64,000 bases of DNA from Sorangium cellulosum So0157-2 (lineage in GTDB: Bacteria > Myxococcota_A > Polyangia > Polyangiales > Polyangiaceae): the NCBI RefSeq assembly GCF_000418325.1, contig NC_021658.1:10120001-10184000 (forward strand). Reading direction: 5' to 3'. This document shows, in pieces, positions 1 through 9,033 of this stretch. Position 1 is the first letter of the stretch. The number at the start of each line of letters is the position of its first letter. The notes under the pieces are model-generated. The model had not been told where the DNA came from. It saw nothing but the letters and a program-made list of their open reading frames with translations, and searched no databases. A program made the translations under genes and the position numbers.

Positions 1-435
1 AACGCCCTCACCAAGAACAACAACAACGTCACGGCCGTCGTGGCCTCGAACGACGGCCTCGCGGGCGCGGCGGTCCAGGCGCTCGGCGAGCAGAAGCTCG
101 CCGGCAAGGTCGTCGTCTCGGGCCAGGACGCCGAGCTCGCCGCCTGCCAGCGGATCGCGGCCGGCACCCAGAGCATGACCGTCTACAAGCCGATCAAGTC
201 CCTCGCCGAGAAGGCCGCCGAGCTCGCCATCAAGTTGGCGAAGAAGGAGCAGATCGGCGAGAAGACGCAGACGGTCAACAACGGGAAGAAGGACGTCCCG
301 AGCGTGCTGATCGCGCCGATCGCCGTGGACAAGAGCAACCTCGCCTCCACGGTCATCGCCGACGGGTTCCACAAGGTCGAGGACGTCTACAAGGACCTCC
401 CGAAGGACCAGTGGCCGTCGGGCGCCACCAAGTAG
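1..435 (+). CDS. xylF: Xylose-type ABC transporter substrate-binding protein, C-terminal part
   Basis: The reading frame is open from base 1 and stops at 433-435, so only the last 144 residues of a gene that begins outside the window are present. The segment has the C-terminal lobe of a periplasmic sugar-binding protein of the XylF/RbsB fold: VVASNDGLAGAAVQAL, then VVVSGQDAELAACQRI, then the TMTVYKP-like stretch QSMTVYKPIKSLAEKAAELA and a final SVLIAPIAVDKSNL. The SGQDAE..A..RI..G.Q.MTVYK pattern is typical of D-xylose-binding proteins. In the family it would capture a pentose in the periplasm and deliver it to an ABC permease. The permease and ATPase are not downstream, so they must lie upstream or elsewhere. 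Ligand identity is inferred from motif likeness only. Confidence 0.8.
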   Translation, partial: NALTKNNNNVTAVVASNDGLAGAAVQALGEQKLAGKVVVSGQDAELAACQRIAAGTQSMTVYKPIKSLAEKAAELAIKLAKKEQIGEKTQTVNNGKKDVPSVLIAPIAVDKSNLASTVIADGFHKVEDVYKDLPKDQWPSGATK

Positions 436-443
436 GCCCCCTC

Positions 444-467
444 CGGCCGGGCCGCACGGCCCGGCCG
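444..467 (+). terminator. Perfect GC hairpin after the binding-protein gene
   Basis: Eleven-base perfect inverted arms (CGGCCGGGCCG / CGGCCCGGCCG) separated by two bases begin 8 bases after the stop codon. There is no U tract, so an intrinsic terminator is likely but not certain. Confidence 0.5.
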
Positions 468-585
468 CCGCCCCCGCCGCCGCGCCCGCGGGCGGCCGCC
501 GCGCTCCCTCCAAGGACACAATCAAGACCGTCGCGCTGAGGGTCTGGCAACGCCGGAATCCTCCTCATGGCCATGCGCGCCCGCG

Positions 586-670
586 AATCCGGAGCTCCCC
601 GGGTGGACCGGATCCGTGCGCTGGTCATGATGCTGCGCCCTCGCAGCACCGCGCGAGGCAAGGAGATGCG
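586..670 (+). promoter_or_regulatory. Leader of multicopper oxidase 1, conserved in copy 2
   Basis: The 85 bases before the first oxidase gene align with the 88 bases before the second (2851-2938). Shared blocks are AATCCGGAGCT, CGGATCCG, GTCATGATG and the ribosome site CAAGGAGAT just before ATG. The third copy keeps only a weaker version. The similarity suggests duplication of gene plus control region, and possibly a shared regulator site; no specific factor can be named. Confidence 0.45.
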
Positions 671-2647
671 ATGTCCTCCACGAAACGACGACGGCTCTCG
701 ACACACGGTCCGGCTGCGACGGCCCCGAGGCGCTCCGGCCAGGAGGGCGCGGCGCGGGCCGCCGTGGACACGCGTCCGGCCGTCCCGGGCTCGGCCCCGA
801 CCCTCCCCGGCGCCGCGATCCCCAGGTACACGCGCCCGCTGCTCATCCCGCAAGTCATGCCCCAGGCCACGGGGCTCAGCTTGGGCAGCGCAGGACTCGA
901 TGGCTACGAGATCGCCGTCCGGCAGATCGAGCAGCACGTCCTGCCGCCCGAGCTGGGCCTGCCCCCGACGACGGTGTGGAGCTACGGCTCCGTCCATCAC
1001 CCGGAGACGTTCACCTATCCGGCGTTCACCATCGAGGCCAGGTGGCGGCGGCCGGTGCGCGTGAAGTGGATCAACGATCTCAAGGACCCCGCGACGGGCC
1101 GCTTTCTCCCGCACCTGCTCCCCGTCGACCCCACCCTGCACTGGGCCAACCCGCCCGGCGGGACGCAGGGTCGCGATTCGCAGCCGACGTTCCGAGGCGA
1201 CCGCCCGCCAGGGCCGTACCGGGGCCCGGTGCCGTTCGTCACGCACCTGCACGGAACCGCCGGGGTGGCGCAGGAGAGCGACGGTTATCCCGAAGCCTGG
1301 TACCTCCCGGCGGCGACCGACATCCCCGAGGGGTACGCGGCGACCGGCACCTTCTACGACTACTACAAGCGCACCTCGCCGCTCGGAGGCCTGTGGGAGC
1401 CGGGCGCCGCCGTGTTCGAGTACCCGAACGACCAGCGGGCGACGACGCTCTGGTATCATGACCACTCGCTCGGCATCACCCGCCTCAACGTCTACGCAGG
1501 GCCGGCCGGCTTCTACCTGCTGCGCGGCGGGCCGGACGACCTCCCCGAGGACGTCCTCCCCGGACCAGCTCCGCGACCAGGAGACCGCCCGGGAGCGAGC
1601 GTGTACGAGATCCCGCTCGTGATCCAGGACCGCTCGTTCAACGACGGCGGGTCGCTCTTCTATCCAGCCTCCCGCGGGCTCTCCCCGCCGCTCGACGCGA
1701 CGTACATCCCGAAGGGCGATATTCCGCCCATCTGGGTCCCGGAGTTCTTCGGCGACGTCATGGTCGTCAACGGCCGAGCGTGGCCCTACCTCGAGGTCGA
1801 GCAGCGGAGGTATCGATTCCGCATCCTGAACGGCAGCGCCTCGCGGTTCTTGATCCTGAAGATGGATAACGGCCTCCCGCTCTGGCAGATCGGCTCGGAC
1901 GGCGGATTTCTCCCCTCCCCCGTGGAGCGCGAGACTCTCCTGCTCGCCCCCGCCGAGCGCGCGGACGTGATCGTGGATTTCAGCGGGGTGCGCGCGGGCG
2001 CCGAGATCGTCCTCCTCAACCTCGGTCCGGACGCGCCCTTCACCGGCGGCCCGCAGACGCCGGCCGACCCGGCGACGACAGGGCAGGTGATGCAATTCCG
2101 CGTCGTGCCGGCGACCGGCACGGACGCGAGCACGCCCCCTCACCGGCTCGCGCTGCCGCGGCTCACACCGCTCGGAGACGTGGAGGTCGTGCGGCAGGTG
2201 TCCCTGAACGACCTGAGCTCCGCGCTCCAGCCCGACGCCGGCCTGAGGGCGGCCGCGCTGGGCACCCTCGAGCCTCCTCCAGGCTCCAGAACGCCCAGGC
2301 CGCTCTTCTGGCACGATGGCGTGACCGAGAACCCGGCCCTGGGCTCGACCGAGGTGTGGGAGATCTACAACTTCACCGTGGACGCGCACCCGATCCACGT
2401 CCACGAGCTCCAGTTCGAGATCGTCGATCGCCAGCCGTTCGACGGCGCTCCGCGCCCGCCCGAGGCCGGGGAGGAGGGCTTCAAGGACACGGTCATCGCG
2501 CTGCCGTCCGAGATCACGCGCATCAAGATGAAATTCGAGACTCCTGGCCGGTTCGTGTGGCACTGCCACATCCTCGAGCACGAGGACAACGAGATGATGC
2601 GGCCTTATCAGATCGGGCCCACGCCCGCCGACATCCCGACGCGCTGA
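671..2647 (+). CDS. Multicopper oxidase 1 (CotA/bilirubin-oxidase-like), without Tat signal
   Basis: A 658-residue multicopper oxidase. All copper-binding segments are present: HLHG at about 192-195, WYHDH at 261-265, HPIHVH at 573-578 and HCHILEHEDNEMM at 631-643, the last holding the type 1 Cys, His and Met ligands. In this family the type 1 copper takes electrons from phenols, bilirubin or metal ions and passes them to a trinuclear centre that reduces O2 to water. The start is set by CAAGGAGAT seven bases upstream. The N-terminus reads MSSTKRRRLSTHGPAAT: it keeps the KRR of the sister proteins but not the hydrophobic core of their Tat signals, so export is doubtful. It is the first of three tandem paralogues. 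The substrate is unknown. Confidence 0.93.
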   Translation: MSSTKRRRLSTHGPAATAPRRSGQEGAARAAVDTRPAVPGSAPTLPGAAIPRYTRPLLIPQVMPQATGLSLGSAGLDGYEIAVRQIEQHVLPPELGLPPTTVWSYGSVHHPETFTYPAFTIEARWRRPVRVKWINDLKDPATGRFLPHLLPVDPTLHWANPPGGTQGRDSQPTFRGDRPPGPYRGPVPFVTHLHGTAGVAQESDGYPEAWYLPAATDIPEGYAATGTFYDYYKRTSPLGGLWEPGAAVFEYPNDQRATTLWYHDHSLGITRLNVYAGPAGFYLLRGGPDDLPEDVLPGPAPRPGDRPGASVYEIPLVIQDRSFNDGGSLFYPASRGLSPPLDATYIPKGDIPPIWVPEFFGDVMVVNGRAWPYLEVEQRRYRFRILNGSASRFLILKMDNGLPLWQIGSDGGFLPSPVERETLLLAPAERADVIVDFSGVRAGAEIVLLNLGPDAPFTGGPQTPADPATTGQVMQFRVVPATGTDASTPPHRLALPRLTPLGDVEVVRQVSLNDLSSALQPDAGLRAAALGTLEPPPGSRTPRPLFWHDGVTENPALGSTEVWEIYNFTVDAHPIHVHELQFEIVDRQPFDGAPRPPEAGEEGFKDTVIALPSEITRIKMKFETPGRFVWHCHILEHEDNEMMRPYQIGPTPADIPTR

Positions 2648-2850
2648 GCCTGCCAGCGCGCGGCCTGCCGAGCGGCGACGCCGCCGCGGGATCGCTCGCC
2701 GGCTCCCCCCACCCACGGCGCGAGCCGCGCCGTCCGCGATCCCTGGCGCACCGCGCGTCGGCCGAGACGGACCCGATCTGCACGAACAGCGCTCGATCGC
2801 AGCGCATAGATGGTGATTCGGGACCCGCTCGTGAGCGCGCAGGAACCCTA

Positions 2851-2938
2851 AATCCGGAGCTTCCTGGATGGCTCGGATCCGCGCGGCCGTCATGATGGTC
2901 GCACGCTCGCGTCGCCGATTGCGACGCAAGGAGATCCG
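2851..2938 (+). promoter_or_regulatory. Leader of multicopper oxidase 2, conserved in copy 1
   Basis: This leader matches 586-670 block by block and ends in the strong ribosome site CAAGGAGATCCG before the ATG at 2939. A 19-codon Arg-rich frame beginning at ATGATG (about 2892) overlaps the oxidase start, but it is not conserved as a protein in the third copy. Confidence 0.45.
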
Positions 2939-4882
2939 ATGTCTTCACTGAATCGACGACTGTTCTTGAAGTACGGTCTAACCACGACGGGCGGGCTCCT
3001 TATGTTGCCCCGCGAGGGCGTCGCGCTCGCGAGCGTCGGTGAATGCGCCTTCGTCCCGGAGTCGGCACCGACGCTGCGCGGCCGCGATATCCCCAAGTAC
3101 AGGCTGCCGCTGCTCATTCCGCCCGTCATGCCCGAGGCGCGGGGGCGCATCGGCCACGACGCTCCCATCGACGATTACGAGATCGCCGTCCGGCAGATCA
3201 GGCAGCGCGTCTTGCCGCCGAATTTCCCCCTCACGACGGTGTGGGCGTACGGCTCCGCCCGGCATCCGGACACGTTCTCGTATCCCGGGTGGACCATCGA
3301 GGCCAGGTGGCGGAAGCCGGTGCGCGTGACGTGGATCAACGACCTCACCGACCCGCGGACCGACCGCTTCCTCCCGCACCTGTTCACCGTCGACCCGACC
3401 CTCCACTGGGCCAACCCGCCCGGCGGGGTGGACGGCCGCGACACGGCCCCCAGGTTCAGGGGCCCTTGCCCGCCGGATCCTTACCGAGGCCCGGTGCCGA
3501 CCGTCACCCACCTCCACGGGGCGACCCCGATCGAGCAGGAGAGCGACGGCTACCCGGAAGCGTGGTTTCTGCCGAAGGCGGAGAACATCCCGCGCGGCTT
3601 CGCGAGGACCGGGACCTTCTACGACATCTTCCGGAGGACATCACGGCTCGGGCGCCTGTGGGAGCCAGGGACGGCCGTCTTCGAGTACTTGAACCGCCAG
3701 CGGCCGACGGCGCTCTGGTACCACGATCACACGCTCGGCATCACCCGGCTCAACGTGTACGCCGGGCTCGCCGGCTTCTACCTGATCCGCGGCGGTCCCG
3801 ACGATCTGCCGAAGGGGGTGCTGCCCGGACCCGCGCCGAGGCCGGGCGACCGTCCGGGCGCCGACGTGTTCGAGATCCCGCTCGTGATCCAGGACCGCTC
3901 GTTCAACGCCGACGGCTCGCTCTTCTACCCGAAGAGCCGCGGGCTTCCGCCCGAGCGCGCCGAGGACCTGTACAAACCGAACGGCCCCGTGGCGCCGTAC
4001 TGGGTTCCCGAGTTCCTCGGGAACGCGATGCTGGTCAACGGCCGGACGTGGCCTTTCCTCAACGTCGAGCAGCGCCGCTACCGGTTCCGCGTCCTGAACG
4101 GCAGCAACACGAGGCTCTTGATCCTGAGGCTGAGCAACGGGCTCCCGTTCTGGGTGATCGGCTCCGACGAAGGCTTCCTCCCCAGGCCCGTGCAGACCAA
4201 CGAGCTCGTCGTTGGAAATGCCGAGCGCTGGGACGTCATCGTCGATTTCAGCTGCGTCCCGGTCGGCACCGAGATCCTCCTCCTCAACGTCGGACCGGAG
4301 ACGCACGGCGGCATGCCGGGCATGTCCGCCGTGGCCGACCCGAACACCACGGGCCAGGTCATGCAGTTCCGGGTGAAGAAGGCGATGAGCAGGGACACGA
4401 GCACGCCGCCCGAGAAGCTCGTGCTGCCGGCGTTCGATCCGCTCGGAGACGAGGAGGCGATACGCCGCGTGTCCCTGAACGAGGAGCTGCTGGAGGGCGT
4501 GGGCCCGATCCGGAACCTCCTTGGCATCGTCGACGCCGCGGGCGGGCCGGTGCCGCTCCACTGGGACGAGCCCATCACGGAGAAGCCCGACGTGGACGAT
4601 ATCGAGCTCTGGGAGCTCCACAACTTCACCGGGGACGACCACCCGATCCACCTCCACAACGCGCGGTTCCAGGTCGTCAACCGCCAGGTGCTCGACCAGT
4701 CCGCGCCGCCCGAGGCTCCGTTCCTCGGGGAGGAGGGCTTCAAGGACACGGTCGGCGCGCTGGCCGGTCAGATCACGCGCATCAAGGTGAAGTTCGGCAA
4801 CCCCGGGCTGTTCGTGTGGCATTGCCACATCCTCGAGCACGAGGACCACGAGATGATGCGGCCTCTCCTCATCAAGCGGTGA
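2939..4882 (+). CDS. Multicopper oxidase 2, Tat-exported
   Basis: A 647-residue multicopper oxidase closely related to its two neighbours. The N-terminus MSSLNRRLFLKYGLTTTGGL is a good twin-arginine signal (NRRLFLK followed by a hydrophobic stretch), which fits a cofactor protein folded before export to the periplasm. Copper ligands are visible in THLHG, WYHDHTLGITRLNVYAG, HPIHLHNARF and HCHILEHEDHEMM. A purine-rich site AAGGAGAT precedes the ATG with normal spacing. It lies 291 bases after copy 1 and 268 before copy 3, each with its own leader, so the three may be transcribed separately. The physiological substrate (phenolics, metal ions, pigments) cannot be told from the sequence. Confidence 0.95.
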   Translation: MSSLNRRLFLKYGLTTTGGLLMLPREGVALASVGECAFVPESAPTLRGRDIPKYRLPLLIPPVMPEARGRIGHDAPIDDYEIAVRQIRQRVLPPNFPLTTVWAYGSARHPDTFSYPGWTIEARWRKPVRVTWINDLTDPRTDRFLPHLFTVDPTLHWANPPGGVDGRDTAPRFRGPCPPDPYRGPVPTVTHLHGATPIEQESDGYPEAWFLPKAENIPRGFARTGTFYDIFRRTSRLGRLWEPGTAVFEYLNRQRPTALWYHDHTLGITRLNVYAGLAGFYLIRGGPDDLPKGVLPGPAPRPGDRPGADVFEIPLVIQDRSFNADGSLFYPKSRGLPPERAEDLYKPNGPVAPYWVPEFLGNAMLVNGRTWPFLNVEQRRYRFRVLNGSNTRLLILRLSNGLPFWVIGSDEGFLPRPVQTNELVVGNAERWDVIVDFSCVPVGTEILLLNVGPETHGGMPGMSAVADPNTTGQVMQFRVKKAMSRDTSTPPEKLVLPAFDPLGDEEAIRRVSLNEELLEGVGPIRNLLGIVDAAGGPVPLHWDEPITEKPDVDDIELWELHNFTGDDHPIHLHNARFQVVNRQVLDQSAPPEAPFLGEEGFKDTVGALAGQITRIKVKFGNPGLFVWHCHILEHEDHEMMRPLLIKR

Positions 4883-4888
4883 TGACGT

Positions 4889-4908
4889 GATCGCCCGCGC
4901 GGGTGATC
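4889..4908 (+). terminator. Short GC hairpin after oxidase 2
   Basis: GATCGCCCG and CGGGTGATC form a nine-base stem with one G-T pair, seven bases after the stop. There is no U run; the assignment is tentative. Confidence 0.4.
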
Positions 4909-5150
4909 CTCGGCCTCGAGGGCCGCTGGATCGCCTGACAAGTCGGGCGCGCCGCGGCGCACGGCGCCCCGACCGAGGCGAACCCGGTCAGGAAAACAGC
5001 GCCTGAGCGCCGCCCTCTGCGTGCCATCTCAGGACCCGTTCATGAGGGTCCAGCAACGCCAATCCGGTACCTCCTGGGTGCTCGCACCCACACCCCCGCC
5101 ATCCTACTCCTGCGCGCGCACCACCACCGATGGCGGCGCCAGGAGGTCCC

Positions 5151-7145
5151 ATGCCCTCGTTGAAGCGACGATTGCTCTTGAAGTACGGCTTATCCGCGGC
5201 CGGCGGTCTCGTGGTGCTCAGGCGCCATGGGCTCGCGCGCGCCGTCCCTCGCCACGCGCCGACGCTCTGCGGCAGGGACATCCCCAGATTCACGCAGCCG
5301 CTCATGATCCCGCAGGTCATGCCGCGGTCGGGCAAGCACTTCGGCCCTGGCGCGTTGGTCGACTATTACGAGATCGCGGTCCGGCAGTTCCAGCGGCACA
5401 TCTTGCCGCCGGAGCTCGGCCTGCCGCCCACGACGGTGTGGGGCTACGGGTCCATCCATCACCCGGAGACGTTCGCGTATCCCTCGTTCACCATCGAGGC
5501 CGAGTGGCGGAGGCCGGTGCGCGTGAAGTGGATCAACGATCTCAAAGATCCCCTGACCGGCCGCTTCCTCCCGCACCTGCTCCCCGTCGACCCGACCCTC
5601 CACTGGGCGAACCCGCCCGGCGGGCTGAAGGACCGCGACGGGTCCTGCAAGCACACGCGCCACTGCCCCGACGGGCCTTACCGGGGTCCGGTGCCGATCG
5701 TGACCCACCTCCACGGGATCGCCCCGGTGGCCCAGGAGTTCGACGGCCACCCGGAGGCCTGGTATCTCCCCGCGGCGTCCGATATTCCCCCGGACTACGC
5801 GAGGACCGGCACCTACTTCGATTATTTCAAGAAGAATCCCTCGTCGCTCGCGAGCCTGTGGGAGCCAGGGGCTGCCCTGTACGAGTACCCGAACGATCAG
5901 CGGGCGGCGACGCTCTGGTATCACGACCACACGCTCGGCATCACCCGCGTCAACGTGTACGCGGGCCCGGCCGGCTTCTACCTGATCCGCGGCGGCCCCG
6001 ACGACCTGCCGCCGGGCGTGCTGCCAGGCCCTCCGCCGAGGCTGGGCGACTGTCCAGGCACAAGGGTGTACGAGATCCCGCTCGTGATCCAGGATCGCAC
6101 GTTCAAGGACGACGGCTCGCTCTACTACCCGGAGAAACCCGGGCACGACGCCCCGGCCTTCGGGACGACCCCCGGGCACGACGAGCCGCCGCCGATCTGG
6201 GTGCCGGCCTTCGTGGGCAACGCCATGGTCGTCAACGGCCGGACGTGGCCGTACCTGGAGGTCGAGCAGCGTCGTTACCGCTTCCGCGTCCTGAACGCCT
6301 GCAACACGCGGTACGTGGGCCTGCGGCTGAGCGACGGGGCCAAGGTCCACAGGTTCTGGGTGATAGGCACGGACGCGGGAGGCTTCCTCCCCGCTCCGGT
6401 CGAGGTCGACACGCTCACGCTCGGTCCGTCCGAGCGCGCGGACCTCATCGTCGATTTCACGAACATCCCTGTCGGCGCGGAGATCCTCCTCCTCAACGTC
6501 GAGGAGAGCGGGCCCACGCAGGCTCACCTGGCCCACATGGCAGCGCTCATGGCAGAAGAGGAACGGGACTACACGACCGAGGTGATGCTGTTCCGGGTGG
6601 TGCCGGCGACGAGCGTGGACACGAGCACGCCGCCGGACCGCCTCACGCTGCCCTGCTTCACCCCGCACGGACCGGAGCGCCTGACACGCCCCCTGCTCCT
6701 GAAGGAGAAGACGACCGCGCAGGGCCGCCCGCTCCTGCTCTTGCAAGGGATCATCGATCTTCAGACCGGGCAGAGGCTGGGCCTCAAATTCCACGACCGC
6801 ATCACGGAGGACCCGGACCCCGGGGACACGGAGATCTGGGAGCTCCACAATGACACCTACATGCCGCACCCGATCCATGTCCACAACGTGGAGTTCCAGG
6901 TCCTCCATCGGGAGAACAAGGACACCGGCGCGATTAGCCCGCCGGAGCCCTGGGAGACGGGCTTCAAGGACACAGTGAACGCGACGGCGCACGCGATCAC
7001 GCGCATCAAGATGAAGTTCCGCCACGAGGGCGCGTTCATATGGCATTGCCACATCCTCGAGCACGAGGACAACGAGATGATGCGGCCCTACCACGTCGGG
7101 CCGATCCCGCTCGACCTCCCGCATTACGGCCGCCCGGACCACTGA
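5151..7145 (+). CDS. Multicopper oxidase 3, Tat-exported
   Basis: A 664-residue multicopper oxidase. The start at 5151 is preferred over an in-frame ATG at 5130 because AGGAGG sits five bases upstream of it. The N-terminus MPSLKRRLLLKYGLSAAGGL is a Tat signal. Copper sites are seen in HLHG, WYHDHTLGITRVNVYAG, HPIHVHNVEF and HCHILEHEDNEMM, all in the same order as in copies 1 and 2. Compared with them it has an extra His/Pro-rich segment before the conserved WVPAFVGNAMVVNG (two GHD motifs) and an insertion near EESGPTQAHLAHMAALM, both of which could change the substrate pocket. Family chemistry is four-electron O2 reduction coupled to oxidation of an unknown donor. Confidence 0.95.
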   Translation: MPSLKRRLLLKYGLSAAGGLVVLRRHGLARAVPRHAPTLCGRDIPRFTQPLMIPQVMPRSGKHFGPGALVDYYEIAVRQFQRHILPPELGLPPTTVWGYGSIHHPETFAYPSFTIEAEWRRPVRVKWINDLKDPLTGRFLPHLLPVDPTLHWANPPGGLKDRDGSCKHTRHCPDGPYRGPVPIVTHLHGIAPVAQEFDGHPEAWYLPAASDIPPDYARTGTYFDYFKKNPSSLASLWEPGAALYEYPNDQRAATLWYHDHTLGITRVNVYAGPAGFYLIRGGPDDLPPGVLPGPPPRLGDCPGTRVYEIPLVIQDRTFKDDGSLYYPEKPGHDAPAFGTTPGHDEPPPIWVPAFVGNAMVVNGRTWPYLEVEQRRYRFRVLNACNTRYVGLRLSDGAKVHRFWVIGTDAGGFLPAPVEVDTLTLGPSERADLIVDFTNIPVGAEILLLNVEESGPTQAHLAHMAALMAEEERDYTTEVMLFRVVPATSVDTSTPPDRLTLPCFTPHGPERLTRPLLLKEKTTAQGRPLLLLQGIIDLQTGQRLGLKFHDRITEDPDPGDTEIWELHNDTYMPHPIHVHNVEFQVLHRENKDTGAISPPEPWETGFKDTVNATAHAITRIKMKFRHEGAFIWHCHILEHEDNEMMRPYHVGPIPLDLPHYGRPDH

Positions 7146-7384
7146 TCCGCACCTCCCACGACGCCGCGCACGCCTCGCGCGCGGGCGCACGTCCTGCGAG
7201 CGCGGCCGCCCCCCTCGGCCTGCCGCCGCGCGCGCCGCCCGCCCGGATCGAGGTCGGCAGCTCGCCACGACCCGCCCGGCAGCGCGACCAGGCTCATCCG
7301 GCACGCGGCCTGCTTCTTGCTCGTTCAGTGGTCCTCGATGGCCACGTCAGCACGTCACCACGCCCACGCGCCCGAGGACACACC

Positions 7385-8503
7385 ATGAGCGCCAAGACGG
7401 TATTGCCTGCCGAGCCCGATCCCTCACGCCAGCTCCGCGAGATCGTCGAGGCGGCCTTGCCGGGTGCCCGGGTCGAGGAGATCACCACCCTGGGACCGGA
7501 CGGCGGCCCGGGCCACGACCTGACCGAGAAGGCCGCCGGCTACGGCGTCCCCCGCCGGGTCACCGTGGTGAGGCGCGATGGCTCGAGGCAGCGGCTGGTG
7601 CTGCACACGTCGACCGCGAACGCGTTCGGGCACGACCGGCGGGCGGATCGCGCGGCGGAGATGCTGCTCGCCTTCGACACCTTCGGGTCGATCCCGGCGC
7701 ACGTCGAGGTCGTCGACGTCGGCTCGCTGACCCGCGACGGGCGCTCCCTGTCCCTGCGCGACGCGGGCGAGTTCTACCTCCTGACCACCTACGCCGAGGG
7801 CGACGTGTACGCCGCGGATCTGCGGCGGATCGCGAGGGAGCGCCGCGCGCGCCCGGAGGATCTCGCGCGCTGCGAGGCGCTCGCCAGCTACCTCATCGCG
7901 CTCCACGGCGAGCAGGGCGCGCAGCCGGGCAGCTACCGCCGCGCGGTGCGCGATCTCGTCGGCCATGGCGAGGGCGTCTTCGGCATCATCGACGGCTATC
8001 CGGACGACGCGCCGGGCGCGCCGCCCGCGCGCCTCCAGGACATCGAGCGGCGCTGCGTCGAGTGGCGGTGGAAGCTCCGCGGAAAGGACCACCGGCTCGC
8101 GCGCACGCACGGCGATTTCCACCCCTTCAACATCGTGTTCGACGGCGCGTCGCGGCTCACGCTGCTCGACACGAGCCGCGGATCGCAGGGCGATCCCGCG
8201 GATGACGTCACCTGCCTCGCCATCAACTACGTGTTCTTCGCGCTGGACGCGCCCGGCGCATGGCAGGGCGGCCTCCGCGCGCTGTGGCGGCGGTTCTGGG
8301 AGGTCTACCTCGGCTGGAGCGGCGCCGCGGGCTTGCTCGACGCGGCGGCGCCGTTCCTCGCGTGGCGCGCGCTCGTGCTGGCCAACCCCGGCTGGTACCC
8401 CGCGGTGACGCCCCGCGCGCGGGACGCGCTGCTCACCCTCGCGGAGCGCGCCCTCGACGCCCCGCGCTTCGATCCGGCCGACGCCGAGGGGCTGTTCGCG
8501 TGA
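7385..8503 (+). CDS. APH-fold small-molecule phosphotransferase
   Basis: A 372-residue protein with the C-terminal signature of the aminoglycoside/choline kinase fold: HGDFHPFNI at about 242-250, holding the catalytic Asp, followed by LTLLDTSRGSQGDPADDV, the metal-binding segment. The start is chosen at 7385, where a GAGGA site lies seven bases upstream; earlier in-frame codons have no site. The stop overlaps the next start as GTGA, so the downstream kinase is probably translationally coupled. The pairing with a P-loop kinase resembles the APH-plus-P-loop-kinase proteins fused in other bacteria. The substrate is unknown and antibiotic resistance should not be assumed. Confidence 0.85.
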   Translation: MSAKTVLPAEPDPSRQLREIVEAALPGARVEEITTLGPDGGPGHDLTEKAAGYGVPRRVTVVRRDGSRQRLVLHTSTANAFGHDRRADRAAEMLLAFDTFGSIPAHVEVVDVGSLTRDGRSLSLRDAGEFYLLTTYAEGDVYAADLRRIARERRARPEDLARCEALASYLIALHGEQGAQPGSYRRAVRDLVGHGEGVFGIIDGYPDDAPGAPPARLQDIERRCVEWRWKLRGKDHRLARTHGDFHPFNIVFDGASRLTLLDTSRGSQGDPADDVTCLAINYVFFALDAPGAWQGGLRALWRRFWEVYLGWSGAAGLLDAAAPFLAWRALVLANPGWYPAVTPRARDALLTLAERALDAPRFDPADAEGLFA

Positions 8504-9033
8504 GCGGCGGGGTCGTCTGGATCACGGGGCTCCCCGCGTCGGGCAAGTCCACCCTGGCCGCGCGGGTGCACCGCGCGCTGCTCGGCGAGGGCCGGGTGAG
8601 CTGCCTGCTCGACGGCGACGAGGTGCGCGACGCGCTCGTCCCGCGGCCCGGCTACACGCCGCGGGAGCGCGACGCCTTCTACGAGACGCTCGCGCGGCTC
8701 GCGGCGCTGATCGCGCGGCAGGGGCCGATCGCGGTCGTGGCCGCGACCGCGCACCGCCGCGCCTACCGCGACCGCGCCCGCGCGCTCGCGCCGCGGCTCG
8801 TCGAGGTCTACATGGATGTCTCTCCCGAGGTCTGCCGCGAGCGCGATCCGAAGGGGCTCTACCGGGCGGCCCGCGCCGGCGAGATCGGCGCGCTCCCCGG
8901 CGCGGGCTCCGCGTACGAGGCGCCGCCCTCGCCGGAGATCGTCGCGCGCGGCGGCGAGGACGCGGCGGCGCTCGAGGCGATCCTGGAGCGCGCGAGATCG
9001 TGGTCCGCCGCCGCGAACGTGTGCTCATGGTAG
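8500..9033 (+). CDS. Adenylylsulfate kinase-like P-loop kinase
   Basis: A 177-residue protein starting at a GTG that overlaps the preceding stop. It has the P-loop WITGLPASGKSTLA (about 6-19), LDGDEVRDAL, and the APS-kinase segment EVYMDVSPEVCRERDPKG followed by LYRAARAGEI and SAYEAPPSPEI. CysC enzymes phosphorylate adenosine 5'-phosphosulfate to PAPS in sulfate assimilation. No ATP sulfurylase or sulfite-pathway gene is nearby, and the usual lid region around the RRVGEV motif is replaced by an Ala-rich stretch, so it may act on another substrate together with the upstream APH-fold protein. The stop overlaps the start of the globin-sensor kinase as ATGGTAG. Confidence 0.8.
   Translation: MSGGVVWITGLPASGKSTLAARVHRALLGEGRVSCLLDGDEVRDALVPRPGYTPRERDAFYETLARLAALIARQGPIAVVAATAHRRAYRDRARALAPRLVEVYMDVSPEVCRERDPKGLYRAARAGEIGALPGAGSAYEAPPSPEIVARGGEDAAALEAILERARSWSAAANVCSW

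Noticed and set aside
353..2929. An 858-codon open frame antisense to multicopper oxidase 1
   Set aside because: It is Arg/Gly-rich with no motif, while the plus strand has every copper-binding segment; high GC content makes such antisense frames common. The same applies to 5190-7304, 35905-39057, 44553-46721 and similar frames.
2892..2951. Arg-rich upstream reading frame (ATGATG) before oxidase 2 as an attenuator
   Set aside because: A similar frame exists before copy 1 but continues for over 100 codons, and copy 3 lacks it; the likeness comes from conserved DNA, not a conserved peptide.
7385..8503. Aminoglycoside resistance gene
   Set aside because: The APH fold is shared by many small-molecule kinases, and the gene is coupled to an APS-kinase-like gene and a signalling operon, so a resistance role is unsupported.
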